A stretch of DNA of 64,000 nucleotides from Streptomyces sp. RerS4. Lineage in GTDB: Bacteria; Actinomycetota; Actinomycetes; Streptomycetales; Streptomycetaceae. Position 1 is the first letter of the stretch. Each line of letters opens with the position of its first letter. The notes beneath the pieces were generated by a model. It was given only the letters and a program-made list of their open reading frames with translations. It was not told the DNA's origin and did not search any database. The position numbers and the translations under genes were made by a program. Shown here one piece after another: positions 1 through 8,022 of this stretch. The DNA lies in contig NZ_CP097322.1 in assembly GCF_023515955.1 (NCBI RefSeq), positions 2,871,001 through 2,935,000 on the forward strand. Direction: 5' to 3'.

Positions 1-194
1 GCGTGCGCGGTCGAGGTCGCGGCGATGGTGACGTCGATCCGGAGCTTCTCGTGGCCGGACGCGGTCACGTCGAGACCCGTGACCGATCCCCCCGAGGACT
101 CCACGGCGGTGGTGAGCTGGGAGACCGCGGTTCCGCTCGCGGGCACTTCCAGCCGGACCGTCATCGAATACGAGACGCTGGGCGCCGTTGCCAT
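1..194 (-). CDS. NAD(P)-dependent malic enzyme, N-terminal ACT region (partial, runs off left edge)
   Basis: Only the first ~64 codons are present, starting MATAPSVSYSMTVRLEV. The segment reads as an ACT-type regulatory domain (alternating strands and a helix with the pattern SYSMTVRLEVP, SGGSVTGLDV, LRIDVTIAA), as found before the catalytic part of streptomycete malate oxidoreductases that convert malate to pyruvate and CO2. AGAGGAA seven bases before the ATG supports the start. The catalytic domain lies outside the window, so the enzyme identity rests on the ACT region and on remembered gene order next to the HelD-type gene in other Streptomyces. Another ACT-domain enzyme is possible. Confidence 0.6.
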   Translation of the reverse strand, partial: MATAPSVSYSMTVRLEVPASGTAVSQLTTAVESSGGSVTGLDVTASGHEKLRIDVTIAATSTAH

Positions 195-319
195 GGCCGT
201 GTTCCTCTTCTGTCCCTGTTCATCCTGTACGCGGGGGCCCGCACACGGCAGGTGTGACGGGTCCCGTTGTCCGATCGTCCCACCTACCAGCCAGTATGCG
301 GTAACCAGCTACAAATTTC

Positions 320-333
320 GGAAGAACTCTTCC
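320..333. promoter_or_regulatory. Palindrome GGAAGA-AC-TCTTCC upstream of the malic enzyme gene
   Basis: A perfect inverted repeat with 6-base arms and a 2-base spacer sits in an AT-rich patch about 125 bases before the malic enzyme start. The composition is unlike the surrounding DNA, and the position fits an operator. No regulator can be assigned from the sequence. Confidence 0.35.
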
Positions 334-454
334 ACCATACGAGAAAGTGGGGGGCCAGGGGAATCGTTGATCTCTACGAACGTGGCCGAAACCCGAGCCA
401 CGACGCGAGCCCGCACAGGAGCCGCGACGCGAGCCGGACCCGAGCCGAAACGCG

Positions 455-498
455 AACAGGTCCGCGCCCTCCCCGGAGAGGGAGGACGCGGACCTGTT
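455..498 (-). terminator. Hairpin terminator between helD and the malic enzyme gene
   Basis: Arms AACAGGTCCGCG (455-466) and CGCGGACCTGTT (487-498) are perfectly complementary, with a further CCCTCC/GGGAGG pairing inside. It lies downstream of the minus-strand helicase and upstream of the malic enzyme promoter, so it probably insulates the two. There is no U-tract, which is common for Streptomyces terminators. Confidence 0.6.
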
Positions 499-778
499 GC
501 TCCGACTGAGACACCGACCCGCCATGCTCGCCTCGCGGCAAGTGGTCGCTCTAGGCGACGAAGGTTGGGCCCGGGGGCTTGGATCGAGCCGGTGTCCCAC
601 CAAGGCTAACAAAGGATCGCCGAAAGCGGTCCCCCCTCCCGCGAGTCGGCCGACCCCTCACGCGCCTGGCCGCGGGCCATCCGGCCGCGCGCCTCGGGTG
701 CGGGCGCGCGGTCCGGCGACCCCGGTCGGCGGGGGTGCCCGGTCCGGGAGCCCCGGTCAGGGGGCGCCGGAGCTCCGG

Positions 779-3085
779 TCAGGGGCGCAGCAGCTCCGGG
801 ACCCCGTCCGCGCCCGGAGCGTCGCCGTCCGTCGAGACCACCGTCAGCTGCTGCGTCGCGCGCGTGAGGGCCACGTAGAGCACGCGCAGGCCCGCCGGGG
901 ACTCCTCGGCGATCTCCGCCGGGGAGACCACCACCGTGGCGTCGTACTCCAGGCCCTTGGCCTCCAGGCTGCCCAGGGCCACCGCCCGCTCGCCCAGGTC
1001 GGCGAGCCAACCCGCCGCCTCCGCGCGCCGGTCCATGGCCACGACCACGCCGACCGTCCCGTCGACCTGCTCCAGCAGCCGACGGGTCTCCTCGCGCACC
1101 GCCGCGCCCAGGTCGCCGGAGGCGACCGCGAAGCGCGGCTCCAAGCCCGTGGAACGCACCGCCGTCGGCGGCTCCATGCCCGGCATGGCCCGCTCCAGGA
1201 CCCGCGCCGCCACCTCGGCGACCTCGGCCGGGTTGCGGTAGTTCACGGTCAGGGTGAATCGCCGGCGCGGCCGGGTCCCCAGCGCCTCGTCACGGGCCGC
1301 GGCGGCCTCGTCGGGGTCGGTCCAGGAGGACTGCGCCGGGTCGCCGACCACCGTCCAGGTGCCCGTACGGCCGCGCCGGCCCACCATCCGCCACTGCATG
1401 GGCGTCAGGTCCTGCGCCTCGTCGACGATGACGTGCGCGTACTCGGTGCGCTCGGCCGCGATCCGCTCCGCGCGCTCCCACTGGGTCTCCTCGCGGGTCG
1501 GCATCAGCTCCTCCAGCCCACTGAGCTGGTCGAGCGGATCCATCTCCTGCTTGCGCCTGGGCCGCGCCGGAGCGCCGAGGAGCTGCTGGAGCTCGTCCAG
1601 GAGGGCCACGTCGTGCACCGACAGCGGCCCCTTGCCGTCCGGGCCGACCCGGCGCAGCGAACGGGCCAGCCGGCGGGTCTCGCGCGGGTTCAGGTCCCGA
1701 CGCGACCAGCGGCCGAGGCGCCGCTCGTCGGCCATGGCGGCGAGCACCCGGCGCGGGGTCAGCTCGGGCCACCAGGCGTCGAGGAAGGCGATGAACTCGT
1801 CCTCCGTGGAGATGTCCTCGTCGAAGGCCGAGCGCAGCTCGGCGGCCAGCTCCGGGTCCGAGTGCCGGCCGGCCGCGCCCGTCTTGGCGTAGAGGGCGTC
1901 GAGGAGCAGCCTGCGGGCGCGGGGGCGCAGCAGGTTCACGGGCGCGGTCCCGCCGAGGACGGTCTGCCGGATCCGGTTCAGCTCGGGCGCCTCCAGCTCC
2001 TGGCGCCGCCCGAAGGCCACCACGCGCAGCCGCTCGGGGGCGTCGCCCAGCTCCAGGGCGCCGCGGACGGCCTTGCGGAGCACCTTGAGCATGCGGGAGG
2101 AGCCCTTGACGCGGGCCACGTCCGGTTCGTCGTACGTGGTCGCCTCGGCCCCGTCGACCAGCGAGCCGAGCGCGCGGATCGCGACCTGGCCCTCCTCGCC
2201 GAGGGAGGGCAGGACGCCCTCGGTGTAGGCGACGAGCAGCGGCGTCGGGGAGACGATCAGGATGCCGCCGGAGTAGCGGCGCCGGTCCTGGTACAGCAGG
2301 TACGCGGCCCGGTGCAGCGCGACGGCCGTCTTCCCGGTCCCGGGCCCGCCCGCGACCTCGGCGACGGAGGCGGCGGGGGCGCGGATGACGAGGTCCTGCT
2401 CGGCCTGGATGGACGACACGATGTCGCGCATGGTGTGCGTACGGGCCCGCCCGAGGGAGGCCATCAGCGCGCCGTCGCCGATGGCGGGCAGCTCGCGGCC
2501 GTCCAGGAACGCGGTGACCTCGGGCCGCATCAGGTCGTCCTCGACGCCGAGCACCTTGCGCCCCTTGGAACGGATCACGCGACGCCGCACGACGCGGCCG
2601 GGGTCCTTGGGGGTCGACCGGTAGAACGGCGCGGCGGCCGGGGCCCGCCAGTCGATGACGAGCGGCGAATAGTCGGCGTCGAGCACGCCGATGCGCCCGA
2701 TGTGGAGCGTCTCGGCGATGTCGGCGGTGAGGTCGGGCCGGATCGCGTCCTCGGCGGGCTGGACGGAGGTGTAGGCCCCGTCGGGCCCCCGCTCCCCGTC
2801 CTTGCCGAGGACGAGGTCGATCCGCCCGAAGAGGAAGTCCTCGAACTCGTTGTTGAGCCGGTTGAGGTGGATCCCGGCGCGGAACACCTGCGCGTCCCGC
2901 TCGGCGAGCGCGCCGGGGGTACCGACCTGGCCGCGCTGGGCGGCGTCGTTCATGAGGAACTCGGCCTCGTGGATCTTCTCCTCAAGGCGTCGGTACACCT
3001 GATCGAGATGCGTCTGCTCGACCGCGATCTCCCGATCGCGGACGGAATCCGCCGTGCTGTCGACAGCGGCATTCTGCGCGGCCAC
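779..3085 (-). CDS. helD: HelD-type UvrD/Rep superfamily 1 helicase (RNA polymerase-associated)
   Basis: A 768-residue superfamily 1 ATPase. The N-terminal ~70 residues (EIAVEQTHLDQVYRRLEEKI) form the HelD-like coiled-coil arm. Walker A GPGTGKTAVAL is near residue 248, Walker B VDEAQDLTPMQW near 553, and the C-terminal RecA motifs GSLEAKGLEYD and YVALTRA are present. HelD proteins bind RNA polymerase and release stalled or inactive complexes; actinobacterial relatives include HelR, linked to rifamycin tolerance. I chose the GTG at 3085 because AAGGGGG lies 5-8 bases upstream; the open frame extends further, but its N-terminus has no helicase-like character. No rifamycin-associated element (RAE-like inverted repeat) is visible upstream, so rifamycin induction is not supported here. 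Confidence 0.85.
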   Translation of the reverse strand: MAAQNAAVDSTADSVRDREIAVEQTHLDQVYRRLEEKIHEAEFLMNDAAQRGQVGTPGALAERDAQVFRAGIHLNRLNNEFEDFLFGRIDLVLGKDGERGPDGAYTSVQPAEDAIRPDLTADIAETLHIGRIGVLDADYSPLVIDWRAPAAAPFYRSTPKDPGRVVRRRVIRSKGRKVLGVEDDLMRPEVTAFLDGRELPAIGDGALMASLGRARTHTMRDIVSSIQAEQDLVIRAPAASVAEVAGGPGTGKTAVALHRAAYLLYQDRRRYSGGILIVSPTPLLVAYTEGVLPSLGEEGQVAIRALGSLVDGAEATTYDEPDVARVKGSSRMLKVLRKAVRGALELGDAPERLRVVAFGRRQELEAPELNRIRQTVLGGTAPVNLLRPRARRLLLDALYAKTGAAGRHSDPELAAELRSAFDEDISTEDEFIAFLDAWWPELTPRRVLAAMADERRLGRWSRRDLNPRETRRLARSLRRVGPDGKGPLSVHDVALLDELQQLLGAPARPRRKQEMDPLDQLSGLEELMPTREETQWERAERIAAERTEYAHVIVDEAQDLTPMQWRMVGRRGRTGTWTVVGDPAQSSWTDPDEAAAARDEALGTRPRRRFTLTVNYRNPAEVAEVAARVLERAMPGMEPPTAVRSTGLEPRFAVASGDLGAAVREETRRLLEQVDGTVGVVVAMDRRAEAAGWLADLGERAVALGSLEAKGLEYDATVVVSPAEIAEESPAGLRVLYVALTRATQQLTVVSTDGDAPGADGVPELLRP

Positions 3086-3449
3086 CAAGGCCCCCTTCTG
3101 ACGTGCATGGGCGACCGTCAACCGTACGCGAATCCGACGCCCCTGTGCACGCGGGTTCCGCCCGACGCCCCCCGCGCCGTGCGGAATCACGACGAGCACG
3201 CGGCATTCCGGCCAACCTGACCGCCCGGGGTCGGGTGGGGGTGGGGGCGGAATCCCCCCGGACGGGATCAGAGAAGGTATGGGGCTTTCCCGTCAGCGAA
3301 GAGACGAGCGGTCGGGCGAGTCCCAGGCATCCGGGCGCTCAAAGCCCCTGTCGGGACCGGGCGGCCGGCTTACCTCCCGCCAGGACGCCTTCTCGACCGC
3401 GCACGCGCCGGCTGGGACCGCTTCATCGCCTCCATCGAGGAGCCGGCCG
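3086..3449. other. Intergenic region between helD and the small-gene cassette
   Basis: This holds the helD upstream region (minus strand), the left copy of a ~65-bp inverted repeat (3229-3294) and a start-less open frame (3302-3457) that looks like the tail of a truncated gene. No complete gene is visible. Confidence 0.5.
3229..3294 (+). repeat. Left copy of ~65-bp inverted repeat
   Basis: Reads GGGTGGGGGTGGGGGCGGAA at its outer part and ends TTTCCCGTCA. It matches the reverse complement of 3828-3890 at roughly 85-90% by eye, including the block CGGGATCAGAGA. The copies are ~530 bases apart, too far for a simple terminator, so they look like ends of an inserted cassette. Confidence 0.7.
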
Positions 3450-3457
3450 ATGAGTGA
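3302..3457 (+). pseudogene. Start-less fragment, C-terminal tail of a small protein
   Basis: This frame is open and ends LLDRARAGWDRFIASIEEP-ADE-stop, with a codon pattern and amphipathic composition like a genuine protein tail. Its stop overlaps the ATG of the next gene (ATGAGTGA), the usual arrangement in a translationally coupled pair. No start codon is found between the left inverted repeat and the fragment, so the 5' part seems to have been lost. The tail is reminiscent of DUF397-like small proteins, but this is weak. Confidence 0.35.
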
Positions 3458-3821
3458 GCGCTACGAATACGTACCCCACCGACTCCTACGCCATCGCGTG
3501 CGCGACATCGCCTCCGGCACGGAGGGCGAGCTGATGGCCGTGATCAACGAGAACGTCTCCGACACCGGCATCGAGCGCTGGATGCACCTCGCCTACATCC
3601 GCGCCGCCTCCGGCCGCGAATTCACCACCGCCGCCACCAACCTCGAACCCGCCTACGACCAGCCCAAGACGGCCGCCGGCCGCCAAGACGTGGGCAGCGC
3701 GCAGCGAGCCGATGCGCCTGACCGCCCGCCACAGCACTCTGATCGTCTTTTGGGGCGGGTATCGGCCCAAGACGGCCGGCGGACGCCGAGATATGAGGAG
3801 TGCGACGCGGAAGGACGATGA
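3450..3821 (+). CDS. Small hypothetical protein inside the inverted-repeat cassette
   Basis: A 123-residue product beginning MSERYEYVPHRLLRHRVRD. The first ~68 residues look like a compact beta-rich domain (RVRDIASGTEGELMAV, AYIRAASGREFTTAATNLEP), similar to small streptomycete proteins that accompany DUF397 or XRE-type genes. The last ~50 residues are low-complexity and coincide with a duplicated sequence (3660-3688 and 3766-3794), so the original protein may have ended near residue 75 before a rearrangement extended it. The start overlaps the stop of the upstream fragment. Function unknown. Confidence 0.45.
   Translation: MSERYEYVPHRLLRHRVRDIASGTEGELMAVINENVSDTGIERWMHLAYIRAASGREFTTAATNLEPAYDQPKTAAGRQDVGSAQRADAPDRPPQHSDRLLGRVSAQDGRRTPRYEECDAEGR
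3660..3794 (+). repeat. Imperfect direct repeat at the end of the small cassette gene
   Basis: AGCCCAAGACGGCCGCCGGC at 3660 recurs as GGCCCAAGACGGCCGGCGGA at 3766, each followed by CGCCRAGA. The 106-base spacing is not a multiple of three, so the second copy is read in a different frame. It looks like a small duplication or slippage event at the gene's 3' end. Confidence 0.55.
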
Positions 3822-3827
3822 GAGTGA

Positions 3828-3890
3828 CGGGAAACCCCCAAGGCATCTCTGATCCCGCCCCGGGGGATTCCGCCCCTACCCCCACCCACC
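3828..3890 (-). repeat. Right copy of ~65-bp inverted repeat
   Basis: Reverse-complement counterpart of 3229-3294. On this strand it reads TGACGGGAAACCCCC at the inner edge and CGCCCCTACCCCCACCCACC at the outer edge. It starts seven bases after the stop of the small gene. Confidence 0.7.
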
Positions 3891-3927
3891 CGCACCCCGG
3901 GAAGCGGGTACGCGGGAAACGACGCCC

Positions 3928-4497
3928 CTACCCCGCCGTGCCCACCCTTCGGCGCCGGTGTCTCGCCACGCGCTCGCGGTTGCCGCAGAGTTCGCTGGAG
4001 CACCAGCGGCGGCGGTGGCCGCGGGAGGTGTCGAGGTAGACGCGGGCGCAGCCGTCGCCGGCGCAGGTGCGCAGCAGGGCCAGGTCGCCGGGGTCGGTGA
4101 GGAGTTCCACCGCGTCCCGGGCCACCGTGGACAGCAGCCCCGCGCACTCCACCCGCCCGCACAGCTCCCGCACCAGGTGGCCCTCCTGGTCCCGGACGGC
4201 GCACAGGCCCGGGGGCGGTCCCGCCGCGGCGGCGTTCAGTCGGGCCAGCGAGCCCTCCTGCGGTCCGCCACCCCCCAGCTCCGCCCTCACGAGGTGGTCC
4301 ACATCGGCGCGCAGGTCGCGGAACGCGGCCACCCAGTCGGGGCCCAGCCGTCCCAGGGGGGTCCGGTCGGGGACGAGCCCCGCGCCGACGAGCCACAGCC
4401 GCAGCTCGTCGCCGTCGCGGATCTGCTCGGGGCCGCCCCCGGGGGTCCGGGTGGTGGCCAGCAGGTCGAGACAGACCCGCCCGGAGTCGAACCACAT
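3928..4497 (-). CDS. CGNR zinc-finger (ABATE-type) regulatory protein
   Basis: A 189-residue protein. The C-terminus carries the CGNR zinc finger: C-x4-C near residue 149 (LRTCAGDGCARVYLD), then RWCSSELCGNR-ERVARHR. The N-terminal ~130 residues match the putative stress-induced transcription regulator (ABATE) domain normally paired with it (FDSGRVCLDLLATTR, GDELRLWLVGAGL). ABATE/CGNR proteins are inferred DNA-binding regulators. I chose the ATG at 4497, with a GAGG-like site 11 bases upstream; a GTG at 4506 is possible. It lies 95 bases downstream of the GNAT gene on the same strand and may be co-transcribed. Confidence 0.85.
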   Translation of the reverse strand: MWFDSGRVCLDLLATTRTPGGGPEQIRDGDELRLWLVGAGLVPDRTPLGRLGPDWVAAFRDLRADVDHLVRAELGGGGPQEGSLARLNAAAAGPPPGLCAVRDQEGHLVRELCGRVECAGLLSTVARDAVELLTDPGDLALLRTCAGDGCARVYLDTSRGHRRRWCSSELCGNRERVARHRRRRVGTAG

Positions 4498-4592
4498 GCC
4501 CGTCACCGCCTCGGTCACCGCCCCGGTCGCCGTGGTACGCCTCCCCCAGAGTGCCGTCGGGGCGGTCGTTGCGGAAGCCCCCGCGCGGGGGG

Positions 4593-5141
4593 CTACGCGG
4601 CGGGCGGGTCGTCGTGGAGCAGGCGTTGGAAGAGGCGGTGGTCGCGCCAGGCGCCGTTGATGTGGAGGTAGCGGGGGGCGAGGCCGTACTCGGTGAAACC
4701 GGCCTTCGCGAGCACTCGTCGGGAGGCGACGTTGTCCACGAGGGTGCCGGCTTCGATCCGGTGCAGGCCGAGTTCGTCGCGGGCCGTGCGGCAGACCTCC
4801 TCGACGGCGGCGGTGGCCAGGCCCCGGCCGTTGCGGGTCTGGTCGACCCAGTAGCCGATGCCGGCGCCGCACAGCGGTCCGAAGGTGATGTTGGCCAGGT
4901 TGATCGCCCCGACGGGCGCGCCGGTCGCCGTCTCGACGAGGACGTACGGGATCATGCGCCCGGCGTCGCGTTCGCCGAGCAGGCCCTCGATGCGGGCGCG
5001 CTGGCCCGCCTCGGTGTAGAACGCCTCGTCCCGGTGGGGCTCGTAGGGCGCCATGTACGCGCGGTTGCGGGTCAGTACGTCGGCCAGCGCGGCGGCGTCG
5101 TCGAGCGTGAGGCCGCGCATCTCCACCCCGTCAATGATCAC
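4593..5141 (-). CDS. GNAT-family (RimJ/RimL-like) N-acetyltransferase
   Basis: A 182-residue single-domain acetyltransferase. It has the RimJ/RimL layout: N-terminal MIIDGVEMRGLTLDDAAAL, the acetyl-CoA pyrophosphate loop QTRNGRGLATAA (about residues 100-111) and the final NVASRRVLAKAGFTEYG. The substrate is unknown; relatives modify the N-termini of ribosomal proteins or small amines. Its start overlaps the stop of nnaR by four bases (ATGA), so the two are translationally coupled and the acetyltransferase belongs to the narK-nnaR transcription direction. Confidence 0.85.
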   Translation of the reverse strand: MIIDGVEMRGLTLDDAAALADVLTRNRAYMAPYEPHRDEAFYTEAGQRARIEGLLGERDAGRMIPYVLVETATGAPVGAINLANITFGPLCGAGIGYWVDQTRNGRGLATAAVEEVCRTARDELGLHRIEAGTLVDNVASRRVLAKAGFTEYGLAPRYLHINGAWRDHRLFQRLLHDDPPAA

Positions 5142-6379
5142 CCCGGCACGCTAGCCGACGCCCCCGGCCCCCCGGAACCCCACGGCGACCCCGCCCCCGG
5201 CCCCGGCGGAGATCCCGACCGAGCCCCCGCCCCCTCCCCCACGCACTCCCCCGCGTCCAGCGACAGCCGGTACCCCCGCTTGACCACCGTCTGGATCAGC
5301 GTCGGCACCCCCAGCGCCGCCCGCAGTCGGGCCATCGCCGTCTCCACGGCGTGTTCGTCGCGCCCCGCCCCCGGCAGCGCCCGCAGCAGCTCCGCCCGCG
5401 ACACCACCCACCCCGGCCGCCGCGCGAGGGACTCCAGCAGGGCCATCCCGGCGGGCGGGACCGGGCGCAGCACGGCGTCGACCAGCACCGCCTGCCCGCG
5501 GATCTCCAGCCGGTGTCCCGCTACGGGCAACACCCGGGCCCGCCCCGGAAGTTCCCGGCACAGCACCTGGACGAGCGGCCCGAGCCGGAAGCGTTCCGGC
5601 TGGACGGTCGCCACCTCCTCGGCCTGGAGCGGCAGCGCGGTCACCGGCCCGACGCAGGCGGCCAGCACCGGCCCCCGCAGCGCTTCCAGTACGGCTTCGC
5701 GCAGTCCCCGTTCGGCGGCCCGGGACAGCAGCGAGGCCGCCGCCGGAGCGGAGGTGAAGCTGACGGCGTCGACGGCCCCGACGGCCACCGCGTCCAGCAG
5801 CCGGTCCAGCGGCGCGAGGTCCTCGGGCGGCATCCACCGGTACACCGGTACGGGCACCACCTCGGCCCCGCCGGCGCGCAGCGCCTCGACGAAGCCGGGC
5901 AGGGGTTCCCCGTGGAGCTGGAGGGCGATCCGCCGGCCGGCGACCCCGCCGGCCAGCAGTCGTTCCAGTACCTCGGCGAGGGACTCGGACTGCGGGGACC
6001 AGGCCTCGACCAGTCCGGCGGCCCGTACGGCGCCCTTGACCTTCGGGCCGCGCGCCAGGAGTTCGGTGGTCCGCAGTCGGGCGAGCAGTTCCTCGCCGAT
6101 GCCCCAGCCGTCGGCGGCCTCGATCCAGCCGCGGAAGCCGATGGCGGTGGTGGCGACGACCGCGTCCGGCGGGCAGTCGATCAGGCCTTTGGTGGCGGCC
6201 ATCAGCTCGCTGTCGTCGGCGAGCGGCACGATCCGCAGGGCGGGCGCGTGCACCACGGACGCCCCGCGCCGGCGCAGCAGGGCGATCAGTTCGTCGGCCC
6301 GTCGGGCGGCGGTGACACCGACCGTGAAACCGGCCAGCGGCCCGGCGACGGGGTCGGTCCGCGTGTCGTCGTCGTCCAT
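5138..6379 (-). CDS. nnaR: NnaR-type regulator: HemD-like domain fused to winged-helix DNA-binding domain
   Basis: A 413-residue protein. Residues ~10-270 resemble uroporphyrinogen-III synthase (FTVGVTAARRADELIALLRR, VSFTSAPAAASLL, ACVGPVTALPL). Residues ~300-380 form an OmpR/PhoB-type winged helix (LRPVPPAGMALLESLARRP, ending TLIQTVVKRGYRLSLD). A Gly/Pro/Ser-rich tail follows. In S. coelicolor this architecture, next to narK, is NnaR, which works with GlnR to activate nitrate/nitrite assimilation genes; its HemD-like part is regulatory, not a heme enzyme. The ATG at 6379 is chosen because it starts the conserved N-terminus. It lies ~200 bases downstream of narK. Confidence 0.85.
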   Translation of the reverse strand: MDDDDTRTDPVAGPLAGFTVGVTAARRADELIALLRRRGASVVHAPALRIVPLADDSELMAATKGLIDCPPDAVVATTAIGFRGWIEAADGWGIGEELLARLRTTELLARGPKVKGAVRAAGLVEAWSPQSESLAEVLERLLAGGVAGRRIALQLHGEPLPGFVEALRAGGAEVVPVPVYRWMPPEDLAPLDRLLDAVAVGAVDAVSFTSAPAAASLLSRAAERGLREAVLEALRGPVLAACVGPVTALPLQAEEVATVQPERFRLGPLVQVLCRELPGRARVLPVAGHRLEIRGQAVLVDAVLRPVPPAGMALLESLARRPGWVVSRAELLRALPGAGRDEHAVETAMARLRAALGVPTLIQTVVKRGYRLSLDAGECVGEGAGARSGSPPGPGAGSPWGSGGPGASASVPG

Positions 6380-6575
6380 GTGGTGTCCTGCCTTGACTGC
6401 CTTGCCCAGTGGGGGGTCTTTCGTCCTGCATCGACCGCGTGCGGTCAGTGCGCGCGATCCGAGCCTGCCAAGGCGCCGTGTCAGACTCGGTTCCACCGTA
6501 TTTCGGGGCCGTAACGCGAGCGTGCCGCGCCCCCGCGCACACCCGCGCTCACCCCCGCACCCCCCTCACCTCCCG

Positions 6576-7946
6576 TCACACGGAGGTGAGCTGCGCCTTC
6601 ACCGGCTCCCCGGCGCCCGGGAGCGGCGCCGCGACGGGCCGGCGAAGGTATACCGCCCAGGTGACGGCGCAGCACGCCGCGTAGAAGCCGAGGAAGGTGA
6701 CGAAGGCGGCCGTGCCGGAGCCGGATCCGAGGAACGCCTCCCGGAAGACCAGGTTGATGGCGAGGCCGCCGAGCGCGCCGACCGCGCCGATCAGGCCCAT
6801 GGCGGCGCCGGAGAGCCGGCGCCCCTCGGCGGCCGCGGCGTCGGCGTCCAGTCCCCGGGCGAGGGCCTCGGCCTGGAAGATGCCGGGGATCATCTTGTAC
6901 GTGGACCCGTTGCCGGCGCCGCTGAGCGCGAAGAGGGCGACGAACCCGGCGAGGAACACCGGCAGGGATTCCCGTACGGAGGCCAGGACGACGACGCCGG
7001 TCGCCGCGGCCATCGCCACGAAGGTGACGAGCGTGATCCGCGCGCCGCCGAAGCGGTCGGCGAGCGCCCCGCCGACGGGCCGCACGAGCGAGCCGAGCAG
7101 CGGTCCGATGAAGGTGAGCGAGGCGGCCTGGAGCGGGGTGCGGCCGAACTGGGTCTGGAGGACCAGCCCGAAGGCGAAGCTGTAGCCGATGAAGGACCCG
7201 AACGTGCCGACGTACAGGAACGCCATGATCCACGTGTGCCGCTCGCGCAGCGCGGCGCGGACGGCGCCCGCGTCGCTCCGTACGGGCGCCAGGTTGTCCA
7301 TCCTCAGCAGCGCGAGGACGGCCGCGAGGACGATCAGCGGCAGGTAGGCGGCGAGCAGCAGCCGCGGGTGGCCGGCGCCGGCGGTGGCGATGACCAGCAG
7401 GGCGGCGAGTTGGACGACGGGGACGCCGATGTTGCCGCCGCCCGCGTTGAGGCCGAGCGCCCAGCCCTTGCGGCGCAGCGGGAAGAAGGCGTTGATGTTG
7501 GTCATGGAGGAGGCGAAGTTGCCTCCGCCCACCCCCGTCAGGGCGGCGACGGCCAGGAAGGTCCCGTACGAGGTCCCGGGCTCCATGACGACCAGCGCGG
7601 CCACCGTCGGCGCGAGCAGCAGCAGGGCGCTGACCACGGTCCAGTTGCGGCCCCCGAAACGGGCGACGGCGAAGGTGTAGGGAACCCGGACCAGGGCGCC
7701 GACGCAGGTGGCGGTGGCGATGAGGAAGAACTTCCCGGCCGGGTCGATGCCGTAGGCGGGGCCCATGAAGAGGACCATCACCGACCACAGGGACCAGATG
7801 GAGAAGCCGATGTGCTCGGAGAGCACGGAGTACAGGAGGTTGCGGCGGGCGATGCGCTCCCCGGTCTCCCTCCAGAAGGTCTCGTCCTCGGGATCCCATC
7901 GCTCGATCCAGCGACCTGACCCGCGCGGTGCGGTCGTACCGGTCAT
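6576..7946 (-). CDS. narK: Nitrate/nitrite transporter, major facilitator superfamily
   Basis: A 456-residue, ~12-helix membrane protein with the nitrate/nitrite porter signatures: GVGGGNFASSMTNINAFFP (about residues 136-154), then KGWALGLNAGGGNIGVP and the second glycine-rich motif ALSGAGNGSTYKMIPGIF. NarK proteins exchange or import nitrate and nitrite. GGAGG with a 6-base spacer favours ATG 7946 over the adjoining GTG. The gene precedes nnaR on the same strand, and a GlnR-box-like sequence lies about 80 bases upstream, consistent with control by nitrogen limitation. Confidence 0.9.
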   Translation of the reverse strand: MTGTTAPRGSGRWIERWDPEDETFWRETGERIARRNLLYSVLSEHIGFSIWSLWSVMVLFMGPAYGIDPAGKFFLIATATCVGALVRVPYTFAVARFGGRNWTVVSALLLLAPTVAALVVMEPGTSYGTFLAVAALTGVGGGNFASSMTNINAFFPLRRKGWALGLNAGGGNIGVPVVQLAALLVIATAGAGHPRLLLAAYLPLIVLAAVLALLRMDNLAPVRSDAGAVRAALRERHTWIMAFLYVGTFGSFIGYSFAFGLVLQTQFGRTPLQAASLTFIGPLLGSLVRPVGGALADRFGGARITLVTFVAMAAATGVVVLASVRESLPVFLAGFVALFALSGAGNGSTYKMIPGIFQAEALARGLDADAAAAEGRRLSGAAMGLIGAVGALGGLAINLVFREAFLGSGSGTAAFVTFLGFYAACCAVTWAVYLRRPVAAPLPGAGEPVKAQLTSV

Positions 7947-8022
7947 CACACGCCTCCACAGCTGCTGTCGCGTCCGTGGTCAGACCGTAGGAACGGCGCG
8001 TTTCGGCCCCGGTCCCCGCCGG

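Larger units (their letters stand above)
195..778. other. Intergenic region between helD and the malic enzyme gene
   Basis: No convincing gene is seen in these 584 bases; the ORFs that cross it are arginine-rich and have no family resemblance. It contains a strong hairpin (455-498), an unusually AT-rich patch with a perfect 6+6 bp palindrome (320-333), and TACAGGAT about 30 bases before the malic enzyme start, which could be its -10 element on the minus strand. Confidence 0.6.

Noticed and set aside
497..3220. 907-codon plus-strand open frame opposite helD
   Set aside because: Arg/Gly-rich shadow of the helicase gene with no motifs.
3086..3228. Rifamycin-associated element upstream of helD
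   Set aside because: No GGGGCTTGC...GCAAGCCCC-type inverted repeat is present, so HelR-like rifamycin induction is not supported.
4551..7919. 1122-codon plus-strand open frame across GNAT, nnaR and narK
   Set aside because: Crosses three well-supported minus-strand genes and their boundaries; Ser/Arg/Pro-rich with no family resemblance.
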